Origin: Candidatus Omnitrophota bacterium
GTDB lineage: Bacteria; Omnitrophota; Gorgyraeia; 2-01-FULL-45-10
Direction: 5' to 3'
DNA: 49,726 bases
Assembly: GCA_018823705.1 (NCBI GenBank)
Contig: JAHJHP010000012.1
Location: 1 to 49,726, forward strand
Positions 21,152-30,676 of this stretch are shown here, piece after piece. Under the pieces are notes generated by a model. The model saw only the letters and a program-made list of their open reading frames with translations. It ran no database searches and was not told where the DNA came from. Position 1 is the stretch's first letter; each line of letters begins with the position of its first letter. The translations under genes were made by a program, and so were the position numbers.

Positions 21152-21192
21152 GACTTTCCTCGTCTACCAAAATATAATTGATAGATTAATTT

Positions 21193-21231
21193 AGATTGCT
21201 TCGGCCTCATTTTATTCGGCCTCGCAATGAC
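21193..21231. repeat. GATTGCTTCGGCC...GGCCTCGCAATGACG dispersed repeat (reverse orientation)
   Basis: Reverse complement matches the TCATTGCGAG family. Confidence 0.75.
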
Positions 21232-21260
21232 GATGAGTTAACACGCCCTGAAAGGCATAG

Positions 21261-22061
21261 ATGAAGAAGATAAGTGATCTGGCAGTGGTAAGTAAGTCGA
21301 CAAAGATAGCTGACGGCGTTGAGATAGGGCCGTTCGCTGTAATAGAGGAAGAGGTCGAGATCGGCGCTAATGTCCGGATATCTGCGCAGGCCTACATCGC
21401 AAGCGGAACTACTATCGGCGAAGGCACTCAAGTTCACATGGGTGCCTGTATCGGCGATCTTCCGCAGGACCTGGGTTTCGATAGGAATAAGAAGACATTT
21501 GTGAAGATCGGCAGGAACACAGTAATAAGAGAACACGCTACGATCCATAGGGCCACCGCGGAAGGTTCCGCCACGGTCGTGGGTGACAACTGCTATCTCA
21601 TGGCAGTATCGCACGTCGGCCATGACTGTCATGTAGGCAATAATGTTGTAGTAGCCAACGGCGCGCTATTAGCGGGGCATGTCAGCGTAGAGGATTACGC
21701 ATTCATATCCGGTAACGTCGTTATCCATCAATTTTGCCGTATAGGCGAGGCCTGCATGATAGGAGGATTTACCGGTATCAATAAAGATGTGCCGCCTTAT
21801 ATGCTCGTCAGGGGGCCGTCGGTTGTTCGCGGTATAAATATCGTCGGTTTAAGACGGCTCAAGTTTCCGCGAGAAGTGATGCTCGGCATAAAAGAGGCTT
21901 ATAAATTAATATTCGCTTCAGGCTTAAATACCGCGCAGGCTCTGGAAGGCATTAAAAAGCTCAAAACTTGTAAAGAGCTTGACCACCTGATGGATTTTAT
22001 CCGAAACTCCAAGCGCGGCATATGTAAAGCAAAGGATGATAACGATGAATATTTTGAATAA
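21261..22061 (+). CDS. lpxA: Acyl-ACP--UDP-N-acetylglucosamine O-acyltransferase
   Basis: Left-handed beta-helix hexapeptides; NTVIREHATIHRAT; C-terminal helical domain. Confidence 0.93.
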   Translation: MKKISDLAVVSKSTKIADGVEIGPFAVIEEEVEIGANVRISAQAYIASGTTIGEGTQVHMGACIGDLPQDLGFDRNKKTFVKIGRNTVIREHATIHRATAEGSATVVGDNCYLMAVSHVGHDCHVGNNVVVANGALLAGHVSVEDYAFISGNVVIHQFCRIGEACMIGGFTGINKDVPPYMLVRGPSVVRGINIVGLRRLKFPREVMLGIKEAYKLIFASGLNTAQALEGIKKLKTCKELDHLMDFIRNSKRGICKAKDDNDEYFE

Positions 22062-22401
22062 GAAGGTAAGGGTGAAGAAGAAAGTAGCGCGTAAAACCGT
22101 GAAGAAGAGGGTAGCGCGTAAAGTTGTGAAGAAGGTAAGAGCGCCTGAACTCAAACTGGAGAAGATAGGGGAGGTAACCCACTATTTTCCTCATGTCAAC
22201 GCAGCTGCAGTCAAGCTCGCGAAGAGCGGAATATCCGTAGGCGACAAGATATATATAAAAGGGCATACCACAGATTTTAAAGAGAACGTTCGTTCCATAC
22301 AGCTCGATCACGTCTCCATAGCCAGGGGTAAGAAAGGCCAGGAGATCGGCCTATTCGTTAAGTCCCGGGTGAGAATAGGGGACAGGATATACAAGGTATA
22401 A
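22045..22401 (+). CDS. Elongation-factor-like beta-barrel protein with a Lys/Arg/Val-rich N-terminal tail
   Basis: KIGEVTHYFPHVNAAAVKL...GDKIYIKGHTTDFKENVRSIQLDH. Confidence 0.8.
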   Translation: MNILNKKVRVKKKVARKTVKKRVARKVVKKVRAPELKLEKIGEVTHYFPHVNAAAVKLAKSGISVGDKIYIKGHTTDFKENVRSIQLDHVSIARGKKGQEIGLFVKSRVRIGDRIYKV

Positions 22402-22405
22402 TATC

Positions 22406-22660
22406 ATGGCTGCACGGCGCAAAAAGATCATATTGGGGTTGGGCCTCGATAATAAGGACGCTCATATTCGCATAACCAAGGGCAAGAACTTCCGTCTTTA
22501 CGGCGGGAGCGAAGAGACCCACGAAACGATGCAGGAGAAGGCCCTGAAGCTTAATGAGCAACTCGACAAGCGCCGTAAGACGCTCGACGATATAGATAAG
22601 GAAGAGTTTCACGAGATAGCCGAGAAGGTAGGCCTGGATATAATCGAAGATAAGAGTTAG
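22406..22660 (+). CDS. Hypothetical protein, 84 aa
   Basis: IILGLGLDNKDAHIRITKGKNFRLYGGSEETHETMQEKA. Confidence 0.75.
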   Translation: MAARRKKIILGLGLDNKDAHIRITKGKNFRLYGGSEETHETMQEKALKLNEQLDKRRKTLDDIDKEEFHEIAEKVGLDIIEDKS

Positions 22661-22678
22661 CTCGTAAAGGCTTGAGAG

Positions 22679-23245
22679 ATGAAAGTTGTCGGAATAAGCG
22701 GTAGTCCCAGGAGGTCCGGTAATAGCGAGATCCTGCTCGATAGGGCTCTGGAAGGCGCGATGTCGACAGGAGCCGACGTAGAGAAGATCGTGCTTAATGA
22801 GCTGGATATCAGGTCATGCCAGGAGTGCGGTGGTTGCGATAAGGCCGGCGTATGCGTTATCGCCGACGGCATGGGCCATCTTTATAAGACACTGGATAAA
22901 GCCGACGCTATCATTGTATCGTCACCGGTCTTCTTCGCCAGCCTGAGCGCTCAAACAAAGATGATGATAGACCGCTTTCAATGCGAATGGATGGCGAAGT
23001 ATATGTTAAAAAAAGCTATGCGTAAAAAGAGGCGTAAGGGACTTTTTATATGCGTTGCCGGCTCACACAGGAATGATCATTTTGACAATGCCAGAAGCGT
23101 CATTAAAGCTTTCTTCGCGACGCTCGATATAGAATATTGCAGTGAATTATTCTGCGGCGGGATCGAGAAGATGCGGGACGTAGACAATGAAGAGAAGGCC
23201 CTGAATAAGGCGTATGCTTTAGGTATGAAGCTTGTTAAATTATAA
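22679..23245 (+). CDS. Iron-sulfur flavoprotein / NAD(P)H-dependent FMN reductase family
   Basis: VVGISGSPRRSGNSEILLD; CQECGGCDKAGVCVIADGM. Confidence 0.88.
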   Translation: MKVVGISGSPRRSGNSEILLDRALEGAMSTGADVEKIVLNELDIRSCQECGGCDKAGVCVIADGMGHLYKTLDKADAIIVSSPVFFASLSAQTKMMIDRFQCEWMAKYMLKKAMRKKRRKGLFICVAGSHRNDHFDNARSVIKAFFATLDIEYCSELFCGGIEKMRDVDNEEKALNKAYALGMKLVKL

Positions 23246-23322
23246 AATAGTTAGTTAAAGACTATTGACATATCACCAGTCCTGTTATATACTCGATTGA
23301 ACAAACAAAAGGATGATATGTT

Positions 23323-23685
23323 ATGAGATTCAAAACTGTAATTAAATTAGTATCAGACGCGCAAGATAAGAATGATGCGATAGATCTGGTCGATGATTAT
23401 TTAGCGGGAAATATCGTCTCCGGCGTCGATATGAAGTGCGTAACAAGGCGCGTCCATAGTCCCGCGAAGATAGTAGGCGCTTGCGCGCTTGTATTGGCGA
23501 TAAGTGCGGGCGTAGTTGTATCTTCTTATACTAAACATTCGCAGAACATGCTGCAGTCAGTCCCCGGCGTGAGCGCCGTCCAACCGCCGCTTAAGACTTC
23601 GAATATTGCGGATAAGAGTTCTGAGTTCAAGAATGAGTGGCAGGAGAGGCATACAAAAGAAGCGCTTGGTCAGATTACGCGATAA
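23323..23685 (+). CDS. Hypothetical single-TM protein
   Basis: Central TM segment; TTGACA...TATACT promoter upstream. Confidence 0.7.
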   Translation: MRFKTVIKLVSDAQDKNDAIDLVDDYLAGNIVSGVDMKCVTRRVHSPAKIVGACALVLAISAGVVVSSYTKHSQNMLQSVPGVSAVQPPLKTSNIADKSSEFKNEWQERHTKEALGQITR

Positions 23686-23716
23686 CCATAACAGTTTAAG
23701 TATTTGCAGCACTATT

Positions 23717-23742
23717 GTAGGGCAGGTTTAAACCTGCCCTAC
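23717..23742. repeat. 26-bp perfect palindrome GTAGGGCAGGTTTAAACCTGCCCTAC
   Basis: Identical to 17557-17582. Confidence 0.95.
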
Positions 23743-23757
23743 TTTTTTAGTGACATA

Positions 23758-23817
23758 AAAGAGGGGACACTCATTTTTTATTAGTAAAAACTGCGTAAAA
23801 ATGAGTGCCCCCTCTTT
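23758..23817. repeat. 21-bp-arm inverted repeat (AAAGAGGGGACACTCATTTTT ... AAAAATGAGTGCCCCCTCTTT)
   Basis: One mismatch between arms, compatible with a G-U pair; 18-nt loop. Confidence 0.92.
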
Positions 23818-23877
23818 ATTTATCTTGAAATCTCAACCATTTATTGTATACTGGGTATATAAATAAAGGAGAATATT

Positions 23878-24333
23878 GTGAGACTATTGACATATCTTTT
23901 GATAGCAGGATTACTACTTTCTTTAAGCGCCCCCGTTGTGCTTGCTCTCGATTCAGGTGATGATTCCGACGATGGTGGAAGCTCAGGCCTGGGCAGCGCT
24001 GTAATGGGAGGGTTGCTCGGCGGCGGGCTTGGCACCGCGATCGGAAGCGCTTCCGGAAACGCCGGTAAGGGCGCTATGATAGGCGCCGGTATAGGCGCTA
24101 TCGGCGGCCTTTTAATGGGCAACGCTAAAGATGCCGAGAAGAAGAGAGACAGGCAGTATAATAACGAGGCCCGGCGCGATGAAGAGAGGTATCAAAAGGA
24201 ACAGTATATGCGAGCCTCCAGTCCGGCTCAGGAACCGCAAGTCTTGAAGGACCGCCCGATCAAGAAGAAGATAGTGCGCCAGTACGATGCTAACGGCAAC
24301 GTGACCTCCGAGAGGGAAGTCCCTGTTAATTGA
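23878..24333 (+). CDS. Secreted glycine-zipper protein
   Basis: Signal peptide; GGLLGGGLGTAIGSASGNAGKGAMIGAGIGAIGGLLMG. Confidence 0.8.
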   Translation: MRLLTYLLIAGLLLSLSAPVVLALDSGDDSDDGGSSGLGSAVMGGLLGGGLGTAIGSASGNAGKGAMIGAGIGAIGGLLMGNAKDAEKKRDRQYNNEARRDEERYQKEQYMRASSPAQEPQVLKDRPIKKKIVRQYDANGNVTSEREVPVN

Positions 24334-24360
24334 TCCGGATACACTCAATAGTTATTTAAT

Positions 24361-24392
24361 GGCCCTCAAGCGCGGCGGAGGGTCATTTTTTT
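24361..24392 (+). terminator. Rho-independent terminator
   Basis: GGCCCTC aagcgcggcg GAGGGTC ATTTTTTT. Confidence 0.8.
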
Positions 24393-24403
24393 AAAGGTGT
24401 TGC

Positions 24404-25897
24404 ATGATATCTAAAAAAGATCCCGATATTATAAGGGCATACCTGGAAGACAGCTCAAACCTTAAAGGTGGTTACGCCGATGAGGTCGTAATACCGGAAA
24501 ATATAGAAGAGCTTTCCAGATTTCTTAAAAAGGCTAATGCGGCCAAAGAACCTGTGACGATATCCGGAGGCGGCACAGGCACGACCGGCTCTCGCATACC
24601 GTTCGGCGGCGTTGTGGTTTCTCTCGAGAAGTTCAACAAAATAATAAGAATATCCGCGCCGGATATGTCCGCTGTCGTCGAGACAGGCGTTATCGTGGAT
24701 GAGCTCAAGAGAGCCGCTGATAAAGAGAATATGTTCTATACGTCTCACCCTACGGAAAGCACGGCATCGGTAGGCGGGACCGTAGCCACAAACGCTTCAG
24801 GGGCAAGATCGTTCAAATACGGATCCACAAGAAATTATATTAAAAGACTGAAGATGGTACTTGCAAGCGGAGAGATAGTGGACTTGTCCCGCGGGCAGGT
24901 TATGGTTTCGCGCGATGACCCCAGGGTCAGGTTGCCGGGTGGATCTGAGATTGGCCTGCCCTTACCGGCGTACAGTATGCCTGACGTGAAGAGCGCATCC
25001 GGATATTTTGTGAAGAAAGGCATGGATCTTATAGATCTTTTCATAGGACAGGAGGGGACTCTCTCCGTTATAATTGAGATCGAGATGGCGCTCGTTAAGA
25101 AGCCGGAGAAGATACTAAGCTCGTTCGTATTTTTTGACAACAATGAGAGTGCCTGGAATTTTGCGGTAGATGCGCGTGATATGTCAAAAAAGAAGCTTCC
25201 CAGATATACCGCCTCAGCGATAGACGCGTTGTCCATAGAGTATTTCGATTCGAATGCTCTCGATTTCTTGAAGGCAGGGAACGCCGGTATTCCGGCTTCT
25301 CGGTCGTGCGCAATATTCTTTGAGCAGGAAGTGGTCCCGGATAGAGATGAGGATGAGATCCTGAATGAATGGCTCGCTCTCATCTCGAAGCACGGGGCAT
25401 CGCTCGACGATACGTGGGTCGCCATGACTGAGAAGGAAGCTGAAAGATTTACGGGATTCCGCCATGCTATTCCCGAGGCTGTAAACGACCTGATCAGGGG
25501 GAGCGGTTTTCGTAAATTCAGCACAGATATCGCGGTGCCGGATGACAGGTTATTGGAGATGATGAAATTTTACACTGATGCATTGGCCCATCAAAAGATG
25601 CGGCACGTCATATTCGGCCATATAGGCGAAAACCACGTCCATGTTAATATATTGCCCGGATCCGAAGAAGAGGTGGCCCTGGCCGGAGAGCTTGTCTTAA
25701 AATTCGTAAAAAAAGGCGTATCGATGGGCGGCTCGGTATCCGCGGAGCACGGCATAGGCAAGATAAAGCATAAATACCTCGAAGAGATGTATGGAACTTC
25801 CGGGGTGCTTGCGATGTCTAAGATAAAGAAGGCGTTTGACCCTAACTGCATACTCGGGCTGGATAACATATTTTCGCGAGAACTGTTGAAATTATAA
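24404..25897 (+). CDS. FAD-binding oxidoreductase, GlcD/D-lactate dehydrogenase-like
   Basis: VTISGGGTGTTGSRIPFGGVVVSLEKFNKI; GSVSAEHGIGKIKHKYLEEMYG. Confidence 0.9.
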   Translation: MISKKDPDIIRAYLEDSSNLKGGYADEVVIPENIEELSRFLKKANAAKEPVTISGGGTGTTGSRIPFGGVVVSLEKFNKIIRISAPDMSAVVETGVIVDELKRAADKENMFYTSHPTESTASVGGTVATNASGARSFKYGSTRNYIKRLKMVLASGEIVDLSRGQVMVSRDDPRVRLPGGSEIGLPLPAYSMPDVKSASGYFVKKGMDLIDLFIGQEGTLSVIIEIEMALVKKPEKILSSFVFFDNNESAWNFAVDARDMSKKKLPRYTASAIDALSIEYFDSNALDFLKAGNAGIPASRSCAIFFEQEVVPDRDEDEILNEWLALISKHGASLDDTWVAMTEKEAERFTGFRHAIPEAVNDLIRGSGFRKFSTDIAVPDDRLLEMMKFYTDALAHQKMRHVIFGHIGENHVHVNILPGSEEEVALAGELVLKFVKKGVSMGGSVSAEHGIGKIKHKYLEEMYGTSGVLAMSKIKKAFDPNCILGLDNIFSRELLKL

Positions 25898-25914
25898 AAA
25901 AAGTGATGTATGAT
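25886..25914 (+). promoter_or_regulatory. Sigma-70 promoter with a two-hairpin leader (to ~25997)
   Basis: TTGAAA N17 TATGAT; GCCTCGGTCGGAGACCTCGGC and TTAGCCAACACTGTGGCTTAA hairpins before the SD. Confidence 0.55.
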
Positions 25915-25997
25915 TAACTTATATTTAAATATAAGGCCTCGGTCGGAGACCTCGGCACTTAGCCAACACTGTGGCTTAATAAACTTGGAGGTTTACG

Positions 25998-26738
25998 GTG
26001 AGGAATTTAAAGAAGATATCAGTGTATTTGATAATTATATTATTTACCTGTGATCTGTTGGCTGTCTTTGCCCATGGTCAGGATGATAATACGAAGAATG
26101 TATTGAAGCAGGGCCTTTTGGGAGCAGGCGTCGGAGCCATATCGTCTTCAGCGTCAGGTGGAAAAGCCGGCCAGGGCGCGTTGATCGGCGCGGGGACGGC
26201 AGTAATAGGCAGCGCGCTCTTAGATGCGATCACCGGCCCGTCAGCTTCTTCTTCGCCCGCGCGCAGAAGCGCTCCGCCACCGGACGATTATTACTACGCG
26301 GATTCGCCGCAGGACTATTACTACGAGGAGCCGCCGCAAGAGTCCGGCACTTCCAAAGTACTTAAGCAGGGACTTGTGGGAGCTGGAACCGGGGCTCTGG
26401 CATCCGGGATGTCAGGTGGTGATGCCGGAAAAGGCGCGCTTATAGGCGCGGGAACATCGGTTATCGGCGGCGCTTTATTGGACGTTATAACCGCGCCACC
26501 CCCGCAGAGAAGAAAGGTATACAGGCGCCCGCCGTCGCAGCAGTATCCACCGCAAGCTTATCAACAGCAATATCAGCCTCAGCCTTATCAGCAGCAGTAT
26601 CAGCCCGCGCCAGCGACTCAGGCGCAGAACATCAAGGTTTCAGATGAGATCGTAGGCTCGGGGGAGGGGAAGAAGAGGATCGTTAAGAAGTATGATGCCA
26701 ACGGAAAATTGGTGTCGGAAGAAGAGACATACTATTAG
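25998..26738 (+). CDS. Secreted protein with two glycine-zipper modules
   Basis: NVLKQGLLGAGVGAISSSASGGKAGQGALIGAGTAVIGSALLD and SKVLKQGLVGAGTGALASGMSGGDAGKGALIGAGTSVIGGALLD. Confidence 0.8.
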   Translation: MRNLKKISVYLIIILFTCDLLAVFAHGQDDNTKNVLKQGLLGAGVGAISSSASGGKAGQGALIGAGTAVIGSALLDAITGPSASSSPARRSAPPPDDYYYADSPQDYYYEEPPQESGTSKVLKQGLVGAGTGALASGMSGGDAGKGALIGAGTSVIGGALLDVITAPPPQRRKVYRRPPSQQYPPQAYQQQYQPQPYQQQYQPAPATQAQNIKVSDEIVGSGEGKKRIVKKYDANGKLVSEEETYY

Positions 26739-26740
26739 CA

Positions 26741-27665
26741 ATGGAAGAATTTAAAATATTTAAAGAAGTGGAATTAAAGGATCCTGTCATGATCGCCGGC
26801 TGGCCGGGTATGGGCAGCGTGGCGCTCGGGGTTGTGGATTATCTGCGCAGAAAGCTGGCTTCGGAGAAACTGGCTGAGATACACCTGGATCCGATGGCAA
26901 CGATAGATTCCGTAGTGGTGGAGAACGGCGTTGCCGATCTGCCGCCGGGGGCCCAAGAATACGCTGTATTACACGAAGAATCCGGATCTTATAATACTGG
27001 AAGGGGACTTACAGCTCGCGGGACTTCCCGGAATAGCCTTACTGAATAAAGTGCTGGATATGGCTGTAAAATTCAAGGTGAAGACCATATATACAGGAGC
27101 CGCGTTTCCGTTACCGATAAGCCACAAAGAGGACCCTGATATTTACGGGGCGGTCAATAAGAAATCGCTCTCACCGACGCTGTTAAAATTTGATATAAAA
27201 CCGATGGAGGCGGGCCATATATCCGGCCTCAACGGCCTTGTGCTCGGCCTTGCGAAGAAAAGGAACATAGACGCTTTCTGCTTATTAGCGACTATGCCTC
27301 AATACGCGATAAGCCTTCCCAATCCCAAAGCATCCGGCGCGATAATCGAGGCTCTTGAGAAGATATTGAATTTTATCGTATCGCTCGAAGAGATGGACGA
27401 TTATATCAGGGATATGGACGAGAAGATGTCCGCGATAGAAGACAAGGTTAAGGACGTTATGACGATAGATAATAAAGAGCTGCATTCACCGCCGCAGCCG
27501 CCGAAGAAGATCCCGGGATATATAATGGAGAAGATAGAGAAGCTCTTTCAGGAAGCCAGGAAGGATAAAACCAAGGCTAAAGACCTGAAGATAGAGCTGG
27601 ACAGATGGGACCTGTATAAGTTCTACGAAGACAGGTTTCTTGACCTTTTTAAAGATAGCCAATGA
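26741..27665 (+). pseudogene. PAC2-family protein split by a frameshift
   Basis: 26741 frame carries the N-terminal half (VMIAGWPGMGSVALGVVDYL); continuation NTLYYTKNPDLIILEGDLQLAGL is in the 26931 frame; junction near CCGCCGGGGGCCC (~26943-26955). Confidence 0.75.
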
Positions 27666-28906
27666 TAACGAGATATCCGGCGTTTAAAGCGATATTTATT
27701 ACGATCGTTTCGCTGGTCCTCGTGGCCGGCGCCGCAATATTCATCTATAGGTATCAGATCCTTCAATATTCCGCAGAAAAGGTAGTCAGAAAACTATTAC
27801 CCGATTATATCACCGTAGAAAAGATGAGCTTTAATCTCAGGGACAGCAGGATAGTCTTCAGCGCTTTCAGGATCATGAATCCGCCCGGATTTTCCGGCAA
27901 GTATCTGCTGGAAATAAGTGAGGCCGAATGCCGGTTCAGGTTGAAGGGCAAGAACATGCTGGAAGGATTCGAGGTGTTAAATCCTGTATTTAAGAAGCCT
28001 CTATTATCTATAGAGAGATTGGCCGATGGACGGACAAACCTTCAGGAGATGACGGGTTTTCTGGAGAAGAAGGGCCTCGAGACTAAGACCAAGGCGCAGG
28101 TAGGGGAAGTTAAACCCTCTGGTAAATCCGATGCCACGGGAGGTATAAGCCTGTCCGGAGTCGTGAAACTGCCCGAAGAATTCGTTATAAAAGACGGCAA
28201 GGTAGTCTTTCTGGATGGGATGGTATCTCCGGGCAGATATACGATAACGCTCGAAAATGTCAATGCAACTCTTGGTTTGAAGCTCGATAGCGCTTATACA
28301 AGAGCATTGAATGTCTCCACCATCGGTTCCGGCATGGTCAATGGCCGGCCGGATGAGACCATAAAATGGGATACAAAAATTGACCCCACTACGAGCGAGC
28401 TCACGATGTCGAACAGATTTAATGTCTCCAGGGTGGATATTACGGCCTTTGCGCCGTATTTTGATAAATATTCGCCTCTTACTTTCAGCAGCGGTTATTT
28501 CTCGGGGCTGCTTATATTCGATTTTGATAATGGCAGTATAGGTTCGACCAACGAAGTGCTGTTGTCAAAGATCTCATTTGAAGTAAAGAGGGGATCTGAG
28601 AACGCGCGATTTCTGGAGACTACGGTACCCGACCTGGTAAAATACTTCACTTCCTCGAGCGGCGACATAATGTTCGATTTTAAAATAAAGGGCCGGATGT
28701 CGGATCCGCAATTTTATCTGGGGCCTATCTCCAAACAGGCTGTTGCTTCGATGGCGATAGATAAGATCGTCCAGGCTCTATCGCAGGCGGCCAGGGAACA
28801 GGCAGACCCGCAAGCCGCCGCGGCGGCAGCCGGGAATAAGAGCGATATGGAGAAGGCCTCCGAATATATAGATATGTTCAAAGGACTGCTTAAAGAGAAG
28901 AAATAA
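27662..28906 (+). CDS. AsmA-like / DUF748-type membrane-anchored protein
   Basis: N-terminal TM; long beta-rich periplasmic body; late SGDIMFDFKIKGRMSDPQFYLGP. Confidence 0.6.
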   Translation: MITRYPAFKAIFITIVSLVLVAGAAIFIYRYQILQYSAEKVVRKLLPDYITVEKMSFNLRDSRIVFSAFRIMNPPGFSGKYLLEISEAECRFRLKGKNMLEGFEVLNPVFKKPLLSIERLADGRTNLQEMTGFLEKKGLETKTKAQVGEVKPSGKSDATGGISLSGVVKLPEEFVIKDGKVVFLDGMVSPGRYTITLENVNATLGLKLDSAYTRALNVSTIGSGMVNGRPDETIKWDTKIDPTTSELTMSNRFNVSRVDITAFAPYFDKYSPLTFSSGYFSGLLIFDFDNGSIGSTNEVLLSKISFEVKRGSENARFLETTVPDLVKYFTSSSGDIMFDFKIKGRMSDPQFYLGPISKQAVASMAIDKIVQALSQAAREQADPQAAAAAAGNKSDMEKASEYIDMFKGLLKEKK

Positions 28907-28907
28907 A

Positions 28908-30122
28908 TTGGAAAAGATAGAGCGCAATTTTATTTGGTTAACGGCCGCTAATGTCACTAGCGGCCTTTTTACCGTCATCTTATTCATCTATCTGGCCAGG
29001 ACCCTTGAGGCCGAGAATTTTGGATATCTTTCTTATGCCGGGGCGATCGTATTTTACATATTTAATTTTATAGATCTGGGTCTTTCTACGTATGGTATCA
29101 GAGAGATCGCAAAAGATAGGCCTGAGGCGTCCGAGTACGTATCTAATATAGTTTCGTTTAAACTGATACTTGCCGTGAGCCTCTTTACGGGCTTTGTCAT
29201 AATATGCTCTTTGTCGCACCAGCTTCTTCTCGTTAAGATCCTGATGCTGGAGACGGCTCTCATGTTCTTTGTGTCGGCCCTTGCATCCGAGTGGGCATTT
29301 CAGGGCCTTGAAAAGATGTACATGGTATTTGTGTCGCTTGGACTCACGTCTTTTTTACAGCTTCTGCTGAGCGTTCTTATAGTGAAAAACCCGGGGGATC
29401 TGTTAAAGGTACCGCTCATCAACTTTTTCGCGTCGATACCTGTAATAGTATTCTTTTTGAGCCGCTTAAAGTTCAGGCTGCGTCTCTTTACGCTCGATAT
29501 AAAAAAGATACGGGTTTATCTATCGAGCTCTATCGTAATATGGTCGATATCGATCTTTGCCCAGGTGTATAATGGCCTGGATATAGCTATACTTGGTTTC
29601 TTCAGGCCGCCTCAGGAAGTCGGTTATTTCAGTGTTGCAAGGCGCATTGTAGGCGGCGTAACGCTTTTGATGACGTTTCTGGCCAGCGCCGTATTGCCGC
29701 ACCTGTCGTCCACATTTAAAGATGATATGCCGGGTTTTCGCCGGGGCACCCGTAAATTTCTGAAGATGTCGGGCATGATACTTGTGTTGATATTCGTACC
29801 CGTAATTTTATTCAGCAGCCAGATCATATCCCTGACCGTGGGAAACGAATACCTGCCGGCCAGCATGCCGTTAAAGATAATGATGATAGCTATCGTTCTG
29901 GTCACATTTAATCTGCCGTATTCAACCGGCCTGATCGCGGCGCGCCTGGAAAAAGAAGTTTTAAAACAAGCCTGCGCCAGCGCGGCCTTAAGCTTATTTT
30001 TAAATTTCCTACTTATACCAAGATATGGTATGATAGGCGCGTCAGTATCATTCTTTTTTGCTGAACTATTGGCGCTTATTTGGATCATTACGGTTTATAA
30101 TAATAAGATCCGCGCGAGATAG
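28908..30122 (+). CDS. Polysaccharide flippase (Wzx/MATE-like)
   Basis: Multi-TM; LARTLEAENFGYLSYAGAIVFYIFNFIDLGLSTYGIREIAKD. Confidence 0.88.
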   Translation: MEKIERNFIWLTAANVTSGLFTVILFIYLARTLEAENFGYLSYAGAIVFYIFNFIDLGLSTYGIREIAKDRPEASEYVSNIVSFKLILAVSLFTGFVIICSLSHQLLLVKILMLETALMFFVSALASEWAFQGLEKMYMVFVSLGLTSFLQLLLSVLIVKNPGDLLKVPLINFFASIPVIVFFLSRLKFRLRLFTLDIKKIRVYLSSSIVIWSISIFAQVYNGLDIAILGFFRPPQEVGYFSVARRIVGGVTLLMTFLASAVLPHLSSTFKDDMPGFRRGTRKFLKMSGMILVLIFVPVILFSSQIISLTVGNEYLPASMPLKIMMIAIVLVTFNLPYSTGLIAARLEKEVLKQACASAALSLFLNFLLIPRYGMIGASVSFFFAELLALIWIITVYNNKIRAR

Positions 30123-30141
30123 ATAAAAAAAGGGGGGGGAG

Positions 30142-30315
30142 ATGGCAGAGATATCAAGAACCGAATTTAAGGGAAAGCCGGTCCTGGTAATAAAAAGGGA
30201 CGCGGAAGATAAGTATCCCTTCAGCTTCGGTATGACCAAAGCGAAGCTAATTTTGGAAAACCTGGAAGAGATCAAAAGGTTCGTTGAAGATAATTCAAAA
30301 GAAGCGAGCGAATAA
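30142..30315 (+). CDS. Small hypothetical protein, 57 aa (below the ORF track cutoff)
   Basis: MAEISRTEFKGKPVLVIKRDAEDKYPFSFGMTKAKLILENLEEIKRFVEDNSKEASE, with a strong G-rich SD. Confidence 0.75.
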   Translation: MAEISRTEFKGKPVLVIKRDAEDKYPFSFGMTKAKLILENLEEIKRFVEDNSKEASE

Positions 30316-30326
30316 CATATAGCCTG

Positions 30327-30650
30327 ATGCGTTTTTTAAACAGGCTATTCTTCTTTATAGGCTGGCTCTTATCGCCACTTACCATCTGGAACGACGTATT
30401 TATAAATATTCCATTGGCGTATATAAGCGCCAGCCTATTTTTTAAGATATTTCCCCGTAATTTCGCCTTACAGGTGATAGTCTTCTATTGGCTCGGTAAT
30501 GCCATCGGCTTGCTGATGATGTACGTTACAAGCCGCAATGTCCTGAAAGAGAAGCACCTTACCTTGAGGTCGATTTTGGTAACTCTCCTGATATACAGCA
30601 TCATCCTGCTTCTCCTGGACAAGTTCGTCGTGCTCCGTCCGGTCATATAG
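30327..30650 (+). CDS. Multi-TM hypothetical membrane protein
   Basis: Three to four hydrophobic segments. Confidence 0.65.
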   Translation: MRFLNRLFFFIGWLLSPLTIWNDVFINIPLAYISASLFFKIFPRNFALQVIVFYWLGNAIGLLMMYVTSRNVLKEKHLTLRSILVTLLIYSIILLLLDKFVVLRPVI

Positions 30651-30676
30651 AAAACTCAACTCCCGTAAAAACTCTC

